From Lantana camara (taxonomy: Eukaryota > Streptophyta > Magnoliopsida > Lamiales > Verbenaceae): a DNA stretch of 64,000 bases. Below the pieces are notes generated by a model. It worked only from the letters and a program-made list of their open reading frames with translations. It searched no databases and was not told the DNA's origin. Made by a program: the position numbers and the translations under genes. Location of the stretch: NCBI GenBank assembly GCA_037501455.1, contig CM074857.1, positions 109,339,501 through 109,403,500 of the forward strand, written 5' to 3'. Of the stretch, positions 37,101 to 49,826 are shown one piece after another; position 1 is the stretch's first letter, and each line of letters opens with the position of its first letter.

Positions 37101-38727
37101 CCAACTGAACTTGATCTTTCGGTCTATTAAGAAGGTAGGCAATAAATCCCGTTGCCCCTTCTCTCATCAACTTGTGAGCTTCCATATAAGACAAGAGAGA
37201 TACCGTTCTTGATCCACTACCAATCACCAATTCCTTCCCCAAGATCACATTCTTCGCAAAACAATCGACATTGGCCCGATGCCTGGACAACCAGTCCATA
37301 CCCAAGATAACTCCATACCTCTTCATGGGCATAACAATTAAATCAGCCGGATACTCTTTCCCTTCAATCAAAACTGAACACTCCCGAACCAACTGATCTG
37401 TCTGAAGACTCCCTCCAAGTGGCGAACTCACCAAATAATAAGAAGAAAGACAGATAACAGGCAAGCACAGAGTGGCAACTATATCACAAGAAATAAAGGA
37501 ATGCGTGGCACCCGGATCAAAGAGTGCATGAATGCTCATGTTATGTATGCATAGGGTACCTTCTACCACGGCTGTGGGATCAATCTCTGCATCTTGCTCC
37601 TCACCCTCGAGGGCGTAAGCACGAGCTTGAATCATTGGCCTTTGAGCTCCTTTTTGAAATCCGGGGTTCTTGTAGGGACATGTCTCCGCCATATGATCAC
37701 CTTTTCCACAAATAAGGCATAAATTCAACCTTCTCCGACAATTATTGTAGGTATGGGTCGGTCCCCCGCAATGCGTACATGGAGGTACATCCGGGCGTGA
37801 ATTTGTAGGTGCCGGAGCCATAGGTAGAGCCTTTGGTCGAGTCGGTACGGCCTGAGAACCTTGCCCTCCAAACCTAGGCTTCTTAAATGGACCCTTAGGA
37901 GGCGGACTAGCTTGAATCATCGGCCTCTTTCCCGAATTCGATCCGGATCCTCTTCCCATAGGAGCTCTAAACATCGGATCCTTCTTCTTAAATTCCTCCT
38001 CTTGAACCAAAGCCCTTTGCACGGTGTCGGCAAATGACTCGAAGTTGTGCCCCGCTTGCCCGTGTCTCAAGTCCTGTCTCAATCCCGCTATGAATTTCCT
38101 TGCTTTCCTTTTCTCATCCCGGGTGACATGAGGAGCATATTTCCCAAGTCTATTAAATACGGCGAGGTATTGAGTCACCGTACGAGCACCTTGCTTTAAT
38201 TCCATGAATTCTTGCTCCTTCCTTTCCCTTACCACTTCCGGTACGAAGCATTCCCGGAATTCTCTCTTGAAAACTTCCCAAGTTACTTCCTCTTCATCGA
38301 CTTCAAGCTTCTCTCTTGTTCGTTCCCACCATTCATATGCATCTCCATCCAATTGGAATATAGCAAATTGGGCCTTCTCTTGCGTACTAAACTGTCGGAC
38401 CCCAAATATCCTCTCCAATCTAATCAACCAACCCTCCGAAACCGCATCGTCAATAGAACCAGAAAACCGAGGGGGGTTGTAACTCAGAAACACCCCATGA
38501 GGATCTCTATTGTTATTATGATTTGGTGGGGGAGCTTGTTGTTCTGCCTGTTGTGGTGGGGGAGCTTGAGCTCTCCGATGCTCTACATAGTTGAAAACTG
38601 CTTCCATGAAATTTCCCATGTCCACCGGTGGTACTTGTGGTTGGGGTGGAGGCGTAGGAGATCGATCATGATGACGACGGTGTCCGGGAGATCTCTCACG
38701 GTGTCTACGCGGAGGCATCCTGTTCAA
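34195..38727 (-). CDS. Gag-Pol polyprotein of a Tekay-like Ty3/gypsy chromovirus
   Basis: A single 1510-codon frame. Gag core is at about 80-245. Two zinc knuckles follow, CTHC..H..C (317-330) and [14 protein letters not shown] (337-350). The protease site is DPGATHSF (404-411), with DPG in place of D[ST]G, a variant I recall from plant gypsy proteins. Reverse transcriptase is about 595-785, with D670 ([11 protein letters not shown]) and FIDD (732-735). RNase H is about 870-990 (YTDAS, D881; E918; D943; DALSR, D986). Integrase has an HHCC zinc site (H1081, H1088, C1118, C1121), then D1151 and E1248. Residue 1212 is Asn in SNRDPRF where the catalytic Asp is expected. The 35-residue gap from 1212 to E1248 confirms the register. 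A chromodomain-like tail (KVLWR..EEATWE) is at 1475-1508. The true start is probably Met4 (38718), because MPPRRHRE matches the gag start of the J element. The polyprotein makes virus-like particles and cDNA. As read, integration would need integrase from another copy. Confidence 0.95.
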   Translation of the reverse strand: MNRMPPRRHRERSPGHRRHHDRSPTPPPQPQVPPVDMGNFMEAVFNYVEHRRAQAPPPQQAEQQAPPPNHNNNRDPHGVFLSYNPPRFSGSIDDAVSEGWLIRLERIFGVRQFSTQEKAQFAIFQLDGDAYEWWERTREKLEVDEEEVTWEVFKREFRECFVPEVVRERKEQEFMELKQGARTVTQYLAVFNRLGKYAPHVTRDEKRKARKFIAGLRQDLRHGQAGHNFESFADTVQRALVQEEEFKKKDPMFRAPMGRGSGSNSGKRPMIQASPPPKGPFKKPRFGGQGSQAVPTRPKALPMAPAPTNSRPDVPPCTHCGGPTHTYNNCRRRLNLCLICGKGDHMAETCPYKNPGFQKGAQRPMIQARAYALEGEEQDAEIDPTAVVEGTLCIHNMSIHALFDPGATHSFISCDIVATLCLPVICLSSYYLVSSPLGGSLQTDQLVRECSVLIEGKEYPADLIVMPMKRYGVILGMDWLSRHRANVDCFAKNVILGKELVIGSGSRTVSLLSYMEAHKLMREGATGFIAYLLNRPKDQVQLEDTAVVKDFSDVFPENLSSLPPDREIEFVIDLHPGSTPHSKTPYRMAPAELKELKIQLEELLKVGYIRPSSSPWGAPVLFVKKNDGTLRMCIDYRELNWMTVKNKYPLPHIEDLFDMLQGSGVYSKLDLRQGYYQLKIREEDIPKTGFNTRYGHYEFVVMPFGLTNAPAAFMDMMHRIFRPYLDKFVVIFIDDILVYSRTPEDHARHLRIVLETLREHRLYAKFSKCEFWIDRVAFLGHIISRKGLEVDPSKIETVIQWQSPKNASEIRSFLGLAGYYRRFVQDFSKIAAPLTRLTKKAVKFEWDEACEASFQFLKEKLTTAPVLALPEGTEGYTVYTDASKEGLGCVLMQNGRVIAYASRKLKEHEQNYPTHDLELAAVIFALGKWRHYLYGISFEVFSDHKSLQYLFSQKELNKRHRRWMELLADYECTIRYHPGKANLVADALSRKASVSSVKVEIGDENELFRLRASVRNITVQPDLKQRLFDAQRIDPEVQKLAEKARADSECPFGFDDTRLLRFKNRVVVPEELKRIILEEAHRSGYSIHPRGNKMYKDLKQFYWWNGLKRDVIDFVKHCMTCQVVKTEHQKPSGLLRPLPIPEWKWEQITMDFVSGLPKVRGGFDGIWVIVDRLTKSAHFLAIRMSDKVSKLAKRYNDEIVRLHGVPVSIVSNRDPRFTSRLWQELQKCLGTRLQFSTAFHPQTDGQSERLIKYLEDLLRACALDFQSSWNEQLPLIEFAYNNSYQASIEMAPYEALYGRKCRSPLFFDLEEWNWTKQEGIKRGEKKEKPSKTVQEAIDKVQMIRQRMKAAQDRQKSYADLRRKDLEFEIGDRVFLKASPRKGFSRIGRGGKLNPRYMGPYEILEKIGDTAYRLDLPPNLTGIHNVFHVSQLRKYYRDESEVLPVEEVELEPDLTFVQKPIKILDRKFQELRNRRIPLVKVLWRSDKTEEATWETEDKMKSFHPELFPSEQ

Positions 38728-38912
38728 GAAACACTGAAATGCATGCTATTTTTAGTCCATGCATGCAAGTGCAACTAATTCGATCAAAATTCAAGACTTA
38801 AAGCACACAAGCACGTAAACAATGCATATGCAACACATTGAGAAGTTGTTCCTAAAGCCGAACGACCTAACTGACTCAACACTACACTAGAGCCCGGGTT
38901 TTGCAACCCTAA

Positions 38913-38924
38913 GCTCTGATACCA
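38913..38924 (-). other. Primer-binding site (tRNA-iMet)
   Basis: On the minus strand TGGTATCAGAGC, complementary to the 3' end of initiator tRNA-Met, begins 8 bp inside the 5' LTR end. This is the usual primer for plant gypsy elements. Confidence 0.92.
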
Positions 38925-39349
38925 CATAAGGATGTAGCACCCGAGCGTGAGGTACCACATCCCCCGCACCGGGACTCGACCCGTATATGAAATGGAAGTC
39001 CATACACGTGCCAAATCCACGGCGAACGGGGACACAACACACACGCTATGCTAGGCGGGACTAACCCTTAAACCAATCAGTGCAAGATTCATAAAATCAG
39101 AGTTAAAATGAAATTCGCGGAAGCAAGAATAACATAGCATATACAATGAGCCACCAAGCTCCAAAAATGAATATACAAGGGCATTCAAATATTCAACGGC
39201 ACTCACGGCCTACAAAAATCATAACGCTCCAAGCATAAACTATGATCATATACAAAATACCAACAAGAGTATGAATATGAAACAAAAGGAAGTGCTAAAC
39301 ATAAATGCAAGACCTAGACGACTTGTATTCCCGCCTAGCACTCCTATTC

Positions 39350-41641
39350 CTGCACAAAACAACTGGAAACAACCGGGTTCAGTCTAAAAGAGACTGGTGG
39401 GTATAAAACGGGGCATAAGATACATAATATCACATAAATTAAACACATACATGCAAGCCCTAATCCCGTGTGAAGTTTAGTAAGACTTTACCAAGTGGTT
39501 AAAACAAAAAGGAAACATCAACGGGATTACGACGTTCATATTCATTCATAAATGTTCATAAATGTTCATAAGGGTTTATGGCCCGGCGAGTGGGCGTGCA
39601 CAATCTCCAACCTACTCCTCGTGTAATCATAATTAATTATTCAATAATTCATTATCATACATAAATCTTTTGCTCATAAATACATGATCATAATCATTCA
39701 TATACTCCTTTTTCCTCCGGGTGGTGGACGGGCTTGCAAGACCCGGCCACCGGTTCATACATAGGCCAATGGGGTACATGAATCCCCCAAGGGCACTCAG
39801 CTCCCATTCCCCGCTAAAACTCCTAGCGAGGGCCGGTATCACCGTAGTTTGGTTGGGACTAGTATAGTGGATCCCCGTCAGCCCTTGCTTCCTCGGTTAG
39901 CCACATATACTAAGTCCCGGGCCCGTGCAATCATAAATCATAAATATCTCGCCAAACATAAGGTAGGGTTCATAATTAAAAGAAAGGGGGTCATACGTTT
40001 GAAATGATTTACCCGAAATGACTCAATATATATAAATATATGGTTTTGGCTTAAAACTTTGCACATAAGGAATATATAAGGTTGTTTTAACTAATAGAAG
40101 AAAAACCCACCTTTACCAAAGCAGAAGTAAAGGCACAAGCGTCTCAAGGCTCGCCCTCGTCTCCGACCAAACCCGAATCTGTGCAAAAGAAGAGGTATGA
40201 GACTCAATGACCACATATGACGCTCGGCAATGAAGTGAACATGACGTGAATGCATAAATGATCATGTTATATCATAGAAATGTTCATGTGCACGATTAAA
40301 GAATTTAAAGCATATAATCAAATCATTCGTTCATATATTTCATTCAATTTCATAATTTCATAAATTCATAACATTCATAATATTCGTAAATTCATAAATT
40401 CATAATTCATGATGCATATCAATTAATCTTATTCACTTAATAAGCATAACATATAATATTCACATTCACAAATAGGAATAAATAAATAAAACGTTCAATC
40501 AAAAGTCAGTAGAATAAATACGCGAAATAGAATTCAATTAATTTCAATAATTAAATTAAATCAAATAATATTTAAAATATATTTAAAATATATAATATAA
40601 TATATATATATAAATAATTATATAATAATATACAATATATATATATAATATATACATATATACACGTACACACCCATGCATGCACAATATATACTATACA
40701 CCAAACACAACCATGCATGCATTACAAACACAAACACACACACCTCATATATATATACACACAGCCATGCATGCAATCATACACACAATCACACACATAC
40801 ACAGTACATATACATATATATATACAACAACAGTAGCATGCGGCAACCCAGGAAAACGCAGGAAAACTTGGAAAAAAAATAGGTGACACCCCCGTGTCTC
40901 CTTCCTAGAACAAACCGAGACACCCCCGTGTCTCAGTACAGAAATCCCATGCCCAGTTTGCACCCCCGTTCCCGCTGGAAAGAAAGGAAAAAGACACGCC
41001 CGTTACACGCAGCAGCAACATCCCTCTTTTGACAGAAATGACGCAGAAACAGAGCGACACTCCAGCATGAAATTCGAGCAAAACATGCAGCAATACAAGG
41101 CGTGAATTACAGCAAGAAATCAGCCACAACCCATACCCCAAAGCCACGAAAACGGACAGCAAAAGAAAGGAGAAACGCAGCACTTTGACAGCAACTTTTC
41201 CAGGCTAAAACAGAGCAAAACTCGAAGAAAAACAGGGCAAGCCTGCATTCAATCCTTCTCCATCCATTTATTCAGTTAAGACCAACAAATAAGCAGCAAA
41301 ATATCATGTATTCAACAAGTAAATCAGTTCCAAAAGCGATCAAACAAGAGAAGCTGTCAAACGTGACTTTTCATGAAAGTTTTCTCAAGTGCCATAACTG
41401 ATAACTCATAAATACCTCAACTACCATGTAATCAATGATCATAAATGAAATGAGGATGTCAAAACAATCATTCTCATGCTTGGAATCGATCTAAATCATT
41501 GAGAAACGAAGAAGATCAAGAATTTGCCCAAAAACCTTCATTTTCGGAAAAATGGCCAGAATGGATGAAACCTTACTCAAAATCATGAATGAAAAGATGA
41601 AAATGCTCAGAATTAATCATATAATACAACCCTTAACTTAC
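39350..41641 (-). other. Putative leader intron in the 5' LTR
   Basis: Donor CAAG|GTAAGT at 41641 and acceptor TTTTGTGCAG|GAAT ending at 39350 on the minus strand. The hairpin CAGTCT-AAAAG-AGACTG at 39380-39396 lies just upstream of the acceptor. Removing it would give gag-pol mRNA a short leader and delete the palindrome array. Inferred from conserved signals only. Confidence 0.45.
40877..41005 (-). repeat. Palindrome array, 5' LTR of the intact element
   Basis: The same units as in the 3' LTR copy, with one G/A change in the second unit (GTGTCTCAGTAC here, GTGTCTCGGTAC there). The identity fits copying of one LTR during reverse transcription. Confidence 0.8.
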
Positions 41642-42246
41642 CTTGATGATTGGTTGAAGTTTGGATGAGATTTGAGCTCCAAAATCTCCAAGGTTTGAAG
41701 GGTTACGGGACTGGAGAGAAAAACAGTAGCTTTGGCTGAGTTTTGGGGCTTGTGTGAGGATAATCTCGGTCAAGGCTTGTTATGTCATGATAAAGGGTTG
41801 AGTTAGGGTTTCAAAGAATCAAACCATGGTTAATTTGGTTATGGTTTGGCCAAGATATGGCTGATTTAGTGCAACAAGGTCAAGTTAGTCTCCGTTTCGT
41901 TTTTCGGTTGGATTTCGGAGTTTCAAATGACTTAGGAAAATTATAAGGCTAAGTTTACTAAACTCGAATTTTCGTTACGAGTTCAGCGGAGTTGACGGAA
42001 CTCGAATCCGAGTTCCCGAGCTCAAGATATTAAATTCGGAACCAAGGGTACGCTAAGTGCTCGTTAGCTCCCGTTTTGGTTCCTCAAATAAAATTAAATT
42101 CGTTAACCTATCAAATGAATTCAAAAACATAAATTGAGCATAAAATCATGTTCATAACACATATATGTACAACATATTACAAAATCGTGGCAATTCGATA
42201 TCATATCATATAAGAACGAAGCACAAAATAAACGAATAAACTCAAT

Positions 42247-42455
42247 CATGCAATTCATGCATATTCATATAATTTTCCATGCATAAAATATTAATCCCCA
42301 TGCAAATAAAATAAAATTCATGCAAAAATAATTCCCATGCAAAAATTATGATTTCCATGCACATTTAATAAACTCCATGCATGAATATATTAATCCCATG
42401 CAAAAAATGAAATTCATGCATATTAAATTCCCATGCATAAATATGATTTCATGCA
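42247..42455 (-). promoter_or_regulatory. Array of 12 CATGCA motifs in the 5' LTR
   Basis: Exact counterpart of the array at 33635-33843, here in the position that would drive transcription of the element. It lies roughly 310-520 bp from the U3 end and about 600 bp upstream of the donor-like site. Confidence 0.7.
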
Positions 42456-42765
42456 TATATTATTCCACGTATAATACATATATATAAATAAGTAATTAAT
42501 TAAAACATGATTAATTAATATAACATATAATTAACATAATCATTAAATAAATAATAAAATAATTAAACATATATATATATATATATATAATACGAAATAT
42601 ATATGTATATAATTAATAACGTTAAAATAAGATAATATAATATAATTTAATCAAATAATAACAATTATAATAAAATTAAATATAAAACACGTAAAAACAA
42701 TTAATTCGCGCAATTTGGTAAACACATACATCGTACCTTTACGTCCGAGAAATCGGGGCGTTACA

Positions 42766-43388
42766 ACAACATTAAGCGGAAACATTCACTCGACATGCAT
42801 AAATCAAACATTCAAATATCGTACATGAGCCCACACGGCTCTACAAAACAAAAGGCATAAGTATTTAAATATACAAGTCATAAATAAAAAATAATAAAAG
42901 AGTGTTTGAGGACATATGCAATCCTAACTCGACCAATACTGACAAGTGCGACTAAGAAGACACACTTCCCCCTAACTCGAGTCCAAAAGAACCTACAACT
43001 AAAAGATAAGGACAGGAGTCAATCAACTGACTGAGTGAGGGGGCTAACGCACACCCACACACTATACATATAGAGCAAAAAACATGTTAAAAGTGTACTT
43101 ATGAACCAGGTATAGGTTTTGCACACCAAAACATTTCAAGACAAACTTATACAATTATATAAAACCTTTACATAAAGACTACCCCAATTCATAATTCCCA
43201 TAATAAAACATAAATGCTCGGCGAGTATGACCTTCCAACCTTTTCTCCTCATAACATAACAAAACTAAAATACATAAACATATCCAACCACTACTCCAAT
43301 GATGGAAGATCCACGAGCGACCCTAACCATCCCGAACTGAACAAACCCACGCGGGGTAGCGATCCCACAATGTGTCCACGCCGGTTAT
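42766..43388 (-). mobile_element. Gypsy LTR M, fragment 2
   Basis: Continues LTR M after the intact element. It contains the GGGGTCAATCAACTGACTGAGTGAGGGGG-type hairpin block near 43015 and is then interrupted by a copia solo LTR after GTTAT (43384-43388). Confidence 0.8.
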
Positions 43389-45309
43389 TGTTGGAAAACA
43401 TGAATCAGAAAGCAGCAGAAAATTAAAAATTTCCAACAAAAGGATCTAGGACTCGCAATCATGTATCCAAATTCGTAGAGATTAGAAACTTACTTTCTTA
43501 ATTATCTTTCTTGAAGCGTTTCAAGCCACCCAAGAACGCTATTCTCGCGGCTTGATCCCCTCTCCTTGGTAAAGCTCGAATCTTCAAACTCTCTAGAGAT
43601 AGTCCACCAACTTGACTACAATCTAACTAGTAAGGATGCTAGTTCTCTAGTTAGTGTTTAGGCTTAACCTAGGGTTTCGTTTATCTTGGAGAAAGGATGG
43701 TGTTCAACACATGAACCAAAAGAATTGCCAATTAGCTATAAGGGGAGCTCGAGCTCCCCTATATATAGGAGGGGAGTGGCCGAAATTCCTAGTCCTTATG
43801 GACTAAGGATTTGGTCCCTCTCTCCTATTACTTGATCATCAAGTAATTTTGACTTTGACTTTGAATTCAAATTCAAATCAACTTTCAAGAGAGCTAAAAT
43901 ATCCAAACTATTTTTGGATAATTTTATACTTTATTTATTTAAAATAAATAACTTATTTTATCTAATTAATTAATTCATAATTAATTAACTAGATTATTTT
44001 TCTCCAAAATAAGACTTTCTTTTTAATTCAAAATTAAACCAAAGTCTATTAAATAATTAATAAATTAATTATTTAATATTCAATCAAATGAACACGTGTG
44101 GTACACGTGTCCCAATGACACGTGTCCAGTCACGTGACCCACACGTGTGGTTTCACACGTGTGGAACCCTCTAGGCCCGATTAACTCGTTTAATCATTTT
44201 AAAGCCTCAACTCATGTAACCAAGTTGTTGTGTGTGACCCTCTAGGTTCTCAATTCAATTAGCAGTGACCCCAATTAATTAATTCACTAATTAATTAATC
44301 AGTCCACAGATTAAATGACCATAGTCTAGCAACAGGTGTTTAACCCCTAGCTGAATTGGAATATTCGAATTCGACAGAACCTTTAAGTCATTGATTCATG
44401 TGAGATACAATCCTCCTACTTACTATCTCTCAACCAAGATCTAGGGTAAGGGAATAATTAGAACCCTAACAATCCGGTCTTAAAGCTAAGTGCATTTCAT
44501 ATCCATTTGATCTCAATCCAAGAAACCCTTTTCTTGATGTCTTGATCTACTGTCTTGGCCAAGGACTCCTTATGGCATATGAATGACTTACACAATAAGA
44601 GATCGCCTTGCAAATGCAAGTGTAGGTCCTTTCTTGACTCTCATTCACTTTCATGAATCACTTGTGCAGCCCCAGCATAAGCCTTGAATCAGTTGTCTAC
44701 GACGACACCCTTTAAAGCTTATACCTAAGACTACAGAGTTAATTCATAAAGTGACAAGGAACCTCAAGTCTAAGGATCAATTAATCACATCAATGACTCG
44801 TGAGATATTTCCTAATCTGGAAGTTTCTATTTCCTGAAATAGAAACTTCCTTTCCCATTTAGGAATCTTCTCACACGGGGCACCTCAGTGAACTTACTTA
44901 TTGAAGTAAGCACCCTCATGTATCACGCACGTATCAACTATACACTTTGCACCTCCATGAAATAAGGTGGTCCTTCTTAAGGGCGTGATCCCACAAGCAA
45001 GCCTTCGAGGAGTCAGGTTGACACTCCCACTGTCGGTAGGACTCATCGGCTTGGAATATTTTACTAATCATGACTTATGTGATATAGGGCTCGTTTCATG
45101 AACCATTTCACCTAAATGGTAGAGTCCTAAAGTCATCAGGATTAGGGGAGTTCTCATACATGCACAGATAAAGTAAACGCATACCAAACAAGAGCATATA
45201 AAGAAGTGTTACCTCAATTCGTTATTTCATTCAAAGATTGTCTGTGATTACAATATGGAAAAGCACAAAGCGGATATACAATCGGCTTTCTAGGGCACTA
45301 TTCCTAATA
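43389..45309 (-). mobile_element. Solo copia-type LTR
   Basis: 1921 bp flanked by a perfect GTTAT duplication (43384-43388 and 45310-45314). Read on the minus strand it begins TATTAGGAATAGTGCCCTAG and ends GTTTTCCAACA, the short inverted ends (TGTTRG..CCAACA) of copia LTRs with the first TG decayed to TA. Blocks such as GCTGGGGCTGCACAAGTG (about 44664, minus strand) recur in LTRs I recall from other dicots. No internal region remains. Confidence 0.85.
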
Positions 45310-46157
45310 GTTATTACACCGACGACTCAAGAATACCACGCCTTTTCTATTCTCAATGTTGCGCATGATACCTCAAAACGAAACTATGCACAGGCTGAGC
45401 CCCAACATCCCGATACCGTCCCAGGGATTCCTCACCCACAGCTCCAGGGTGCACAGACAGAACATAACAGAATATACCAATATTTCATGACTTAACTCGC
45501 TACATAATAGAATAGAAGTTAACTTAACAGAACATTCAAAACTAGCTTACATATTTTTACATACTTTAACTTTCCAAAATCGAAGCTTGTTCATAAGGTC
45601 ATAAACATATCATACTTAACACTTATTTAACTATATATATAATAGATAGTCACATGCGAGGATATAAAACGCCACATAAAGGTCTTAGGTCATATAACTA
45701 TATAAAATCCTAAACCTCACCTTGTGCTGGAGAAAGAGAGAGTGAGTGATGACCACCACTAAACCCCGGGCTCACCTCTGGCAACCTCCTTTGAAACAAA
45801 CACACAAAAGCCCAAGACTTAGACTCGAATGCACCAAATAAAATACACGGAGTGCATATGGATGTACAAATGCAATGTTCATAATGCCTGTTCACGTAGT
45901 GAAACCATTAGGTTCAATTAGAGCATACAAATCAATTAAATTCAAACAATGCATACAAATCAAGTCATACGAAATTAAATGTAAAATGAGTTATATAAAG
46001 GCATATAAGGTTTAACATAACACAAATAATAAATTCAGATAGTAAGGACATGCTCGGGGCGGGAAAAGAACGAAAGAAACTATCCAACCATGAAAAACAA
46101 AATTTAAATCACAAATTGGTGCCAAACAGAATGTCGTGGTCAAAGTGTCGTGGTCGT
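45310..46157 (-). mobile_element. Gypsy LTR M, fragment 3
   Basis: Continues LTR M (CAGGGATTCCTCACCCACAGC at 45421 matches LTR I at 53587). It ends in the first units of a palindrome array, GTCGTGGTC repeated at about 46133-46157, where LTR J begins. The rest of LTR M is not found to the right. Confidence 0.75.
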
Positions 46158-46239
46158 TGTGACGCCCCGTCCGTTCGGCCATACAGGTATGACGTCACGA
46201 GTATGTAAATTACTTATTTATACAATTATATGATGAATT

Positions 46240-46241
46240 TG

Positions 46242-46283
<42 letters not shown>

Positions 46284-46302
46284 ATGTGTGTGTGTGTGTG
46301 TT
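46240..46302 (+). repeat. (TA)n(TG)n microsatellite
   Basis: A compound dinucleotide run, (TA)n followed by (TG)n with one TATG interruption, near the start of LTR J. Confidence 0.9.
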
Positions 46303-47424
46303 GTCTTGAAGATATATAATTTATACTTTGAACTTATGCTTGAGCTTTGCTCGTTTTTGCCTCTATGACTTTGAATTTGATTCGTTCGACTTTGAATTTG
46401 ATTTTGAGTTTTGTGAATATGTGATATGCATGAAATATATGAGTTATGAACTTGTTCATATGCTTATTATACGTTTTTGAACATTTTTTACGTGGTCCTG
46501 GACCATTTTGGTGAAATTGGGACTTAAGGGCCTAAAGAGCATTTAGGACACCTTAGGTTCCGGTCGACATAACTTGAGTTCGGGAATTCAGAATCGAATT
46601 TTGACACCACCTTTGGACTCGTATCGACAATTCGGATCCAATGGAATAAGCCTCATAATTGTTGAAACCCATTTAAACCTCCGAAACTTCACCGAACCGA
46701 GACATTTGTACCGGATTCCCTACCCTAACCGTTTTAGCCGTATTTGACCCGTTTCGACTTGCCCCGACCCGTTTTGACCCCTTTTATCAACCAAAAACAT
46801 ACACAACACACTCATTCTCTCCCTCACACCCCCTCATTTCGATCCACAAGCTAGGGCAAGGAAGAAAGGAGAGCAACAAGAATGCCACACTCCATTTCTC
46901 ACTTTTTGAGCTCAAGAGACTTCCATACTCAACCATTTCTTGAAGATAAGCTTATTTTTGAATTCTCCATCTTCTTGTTCACACTTTGATCCATATAAAA
47001 CTTCTTTTAATCCATGGAAGCATGATATATGAAGAAGAAGATGAATAGTGGTGGGTTTTATGAAAATATGTGAGAATTTGTCCATCCTTGCACCATTTTG
47101 TGATTTGAGACTTGCTTTGTGCTCCTCTAAGCTTCCTTTTTGAATTTCTTAACTTGTTTTTGATGGAGATTATGTGTGTTGTATTATTCCATGAAAGAGC
47201 TTGAATTTTGTGCCATGTAAGATGAGTATATGTTGAGTTTGTATCTCATTTTTTGTGCTCAAGAGTTGCCAGTTTGTTGTTTGTGGTCTTATGCTCTCTT
47301 TTCCTTTCAATTTGGTACATTTTGTTGCTGCCTTGCTACCTTAATTGCTGCTACATTGTTGTTATTTGTTTGAGGAGGAAAAACAGGGGTTCATCTCGAA
47401 AATTTGAAGAACAAGACGATAGAT

Positions 47425-47640
47425 TTGAAGGCCATCCCCGTGGGGGAACTTGCACGCATTGGAGGTCACCCCCGTGACCTCCAAGCATTCTTTGGGGGTG
47501 AGGGCCTGCACCAACTCACCCCCATGGCCCTCCTTACCCTTGGTTATGTCACCACCGTGTTCTTAGGACTTTTAGTGCCCGAGTTGAGGTACGGGGGTGA
47601 CATGTTTTGTGCTTAAGCATTGTCACCCCCGTGACAGCCC
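47425..47640 (+). repeat. Palindrome array of LTR J
   Basis: Units with GGTCAC/GTGACC arms and CCCCCG or CCCCAT cores. The clearest is GGAGGTCACCCCC..ACCTCC at 47461-47482. Others are at about 47430, 47491, 47515, 47548, 47590 and 47618-47640. Both strands of the asymmetric core appear. Confidence 0.85.
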
Positions 47641-49521
47641 TATGTTTGTTCATGTATTTCTTTTCTTAATTTGTTTTCTTTTTTATTTAATTTTCCCCAC
47701 CCCAATTATGATCCTAACATGTTAATAACTTGTAGTATGATGTATTTAGATGTTTATTTTAGTTTATGAAATAAATTTCAAAGTGTAAATGTGACTCTAA
47801 GTGCATAACCGTTTAAGTGCTACGCTTGCCGTTTCTTTGTATGTATTGCATCCCTTATACGTTTTAAACCTGTTAATGCTTGTAATATGATATAATTTGA
47901 TGCATTAGGTGTTTATTTAATGTGTTGTGTGTTTAATTTACGTGTTGTTTATGTGATAATGTGTTAAATGCTTCCATATGTATAAATGTTAAATGTGTAT
48001 AACGTGTATTGCATCAGTTGCATCCATATGCATTAGTCGAGCATCTTTATGGTTCATTATTTGAGTTTATGTCTTGTATTTTTTCTTCAGTTTATCTAGG
48101 ACATCTGGGGTGGTGATTTGCTGACCGTGTAGGTTTTGGGGTGGATCGATCGTCTTGTTTACGGCTTCGTCGGTGTAAAGTGAGGTTAGGATATAGTTAA
48201 ACCCTAATGCAACGTGCTCATTTTCGAATGCAAGCAACTTATAAGCCTAAGTATAGGTAAATATGTGAGAAATATGTATTTTGATGATTTTGTTATTTGT
48301 TTTGAAAGTATAAAACGCTATGTATGAGCTTATGTGCGCTTGCTTTTGGTTTTGACTATGATTTGGGCCATGCTACACTATGCTTCAAACCGTGTGCCTC
48401 TCGTGAGCCAAACATCGCGTTCGGAGGGGGAGCTATGGAATTGACATGGAGATATAAGTAAAGGATTATGCTTCACACCGTGTGTGTCTCATGAGCCCCG
48501 GCCCATGCTAGGAGGGTGAACAACTAAGTGATACGGAGAGGTAAGTAAAGCATAGTTATATCAACGTATGGTACATATGTATGTATGATATGGTAAGTAT
48601 GTAAGTATGTTTGTAGCGGGATATAAACTTGAATATGAATCTGAATATGAATTTGACTTTGAACTTGGGCCCCAGAGATATGGGTAAGGAGCACCCGCGA
48701 AGGCCATGGGGTCGCTGGGGAACCCTCCTGTGCCCATTTCCATTTGAGAGGATTCGCCCAACCTTGGGAGGTCGAGGGGAAGACGGATTTTCTTGAGCCT
48801 GCGGAGATATCATCGAAGGAGCGGGTAGGAGTAATTAGCCCTCGTCTCAATCTGAATCTTTAAATTTTAACCGATAGAGATGGGAGGTCTCCCCTTTCTA
48901 TCAAATGGAAGTAAGGATTGGTTGTTTTGGCATTCGGCCCTAAACTCTTTTCTATATATATAGTATCAAGGGAGAAAATGTTTTAAATTTCAAAAACCAC
49001 GCCCTGGTTCATGAACTCTCGACTCTGATATGTGATGTGCTCATATATATATATACGTGTGTGTTTGTATCCCCTCACTCAGTCGATGGACTGACCGTCG
49101 CTCTCCTTATGTTTTTAGTTTGCAGGTCACTTTGGAGTTCGAAGTAAATGGGTCGAGTCGATCCTTGAAGTCTGTCTGTAGTGTTCAGTCCTTCCATTCC
49201 TTTAATTTGTTCTGCTTTTACACTTTCGTATTTGGATGGAACATGTATGATTATTATACTTTGATTTCAGGACAAACTTCTAGGGATAGTTGAACCCGTC
49301 AACTGTTGATGTATATTTTATTTGTTGGTTTGCTTCCATTTCTGCGCTTTGATGTTTTGAGTTTGAAGTCAGGTTCTAAGTTCCACCTAGCTTAGGTGTG
49401 GTTTTATTTATCTCCCGTTCGCTATTGTTTGTCGCGTGTACGGATTCACCATTTTGTTACTCGTATTGGGCCATAGTGCGGGGAATGTGGTGCCTTACGC
49501 TTGGGGTGCTACATCCTAAAG

Positions 49522-49533
49522 TGGTATCAGAGC
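49522..49533 (+). other. Primer-binding site (tRNA-iMet) of element J
   Basis: TGGTATCAGAGC, 8 bp after the LTR J end, identical to the site in the intact element. Confidence 0.92.
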
Positions 49534-49714
49534 TCTAGGTAGAAAAATCAGAGTTCTTGTGTCGTGTCGAGTCCGTCTAGGTCAATCGGCATAGGAATAT
49601 GTGTATTTGTTTACATATGTGACTTATATGTTATTAATTGTGTTAATTGTTCACATGAACATGCATTAAACCCCCCATGCATCGATATTTTTCCTTGAGT
49701 TGTGTCTTTTCAGA

Positions 49715-49826
49715 ATGCTACCTCGATGCCGAGATCATGAGCAATCACCGGCTCATGATAATCCTCTTCCACCACCTCCACTCAACACGGAGAACCTTGT
49801 ACAAGCCCTTCTCAACCAACTTCAAC
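49715..49826 (+). pseudogene. Start of gag of element J
   Basis: ATG at 49715 opens a frame MLPRCRDHE.. with a Pro-rich stretch, the counterpart of MPPRRHRE.. in the intact element. After 37 codons solo LTR H interrupts it, duplicating TCAAC. Coding sequence resumes at 57433. Confidence 0.85.

Larger units (their letters stand above)
30316..42765 (-). mobile_element. Complete Tekay-like gypsy chromovirus element
   Basis: A 12,450-bp element on the minus strand. Order along the window: 3' LTR (30316-34161), polypurine tract, gag-pol (34195-38727), short leader, tRNA-Met primer site, 5' LTR (38933-42765). Flanks are AAAAC (30311-30315) and ACAAC (42766-42770), a 5-bp duplication with one mismatch. 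The two LTRs differ by only about nine substitutions and a few small indels by eye, so insertion is recent. It sits inside LTR M. All structural parts are present, but integrase has a catalytic-residue substitution (see gag-pol). Confidence 0.93.
38933..42765 (-). repeat. 5' LTR of the intact element
   Basis: 3833 bp, almost identical to the LTR at 30316-34161. Differences seen by eye include one base in an A-run near 39157, G/A at about 39431, a 2-bp deletion near 39671, T/C at about 40436, a rearranged A/T stretch near 40580, three or four substitutions at 40737-41030 and a shorter (TA)n near 42570. Confidence 0.95.
46158..49513 (+). mobile_element. Gypsy 5' LTR J
   Basis: A 3356-bp LTR from TGTGACGCCCCGTCC to TTGGGGTGCTACA, followed by a primer-binding site, so it is a 5' LTR. 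TGACGTCA near its start (about 46188) is an ACGT-core box. The donor position reads GAAG|ATAAGC near 46945, so GT has become AT. The acceptor TTGCAG|GT ends at 49125 and the hairpin CAGTC-GATG-GACTG is at 49080-49093. Confidence 0.9.

Noticed and set aside
38212..38778. 188-codon frame on the plus strand
   Set aside because: Antisense to the gag part of the intact gypsy element; no domain, and explained as a shadow of the strong minus-strand frame.
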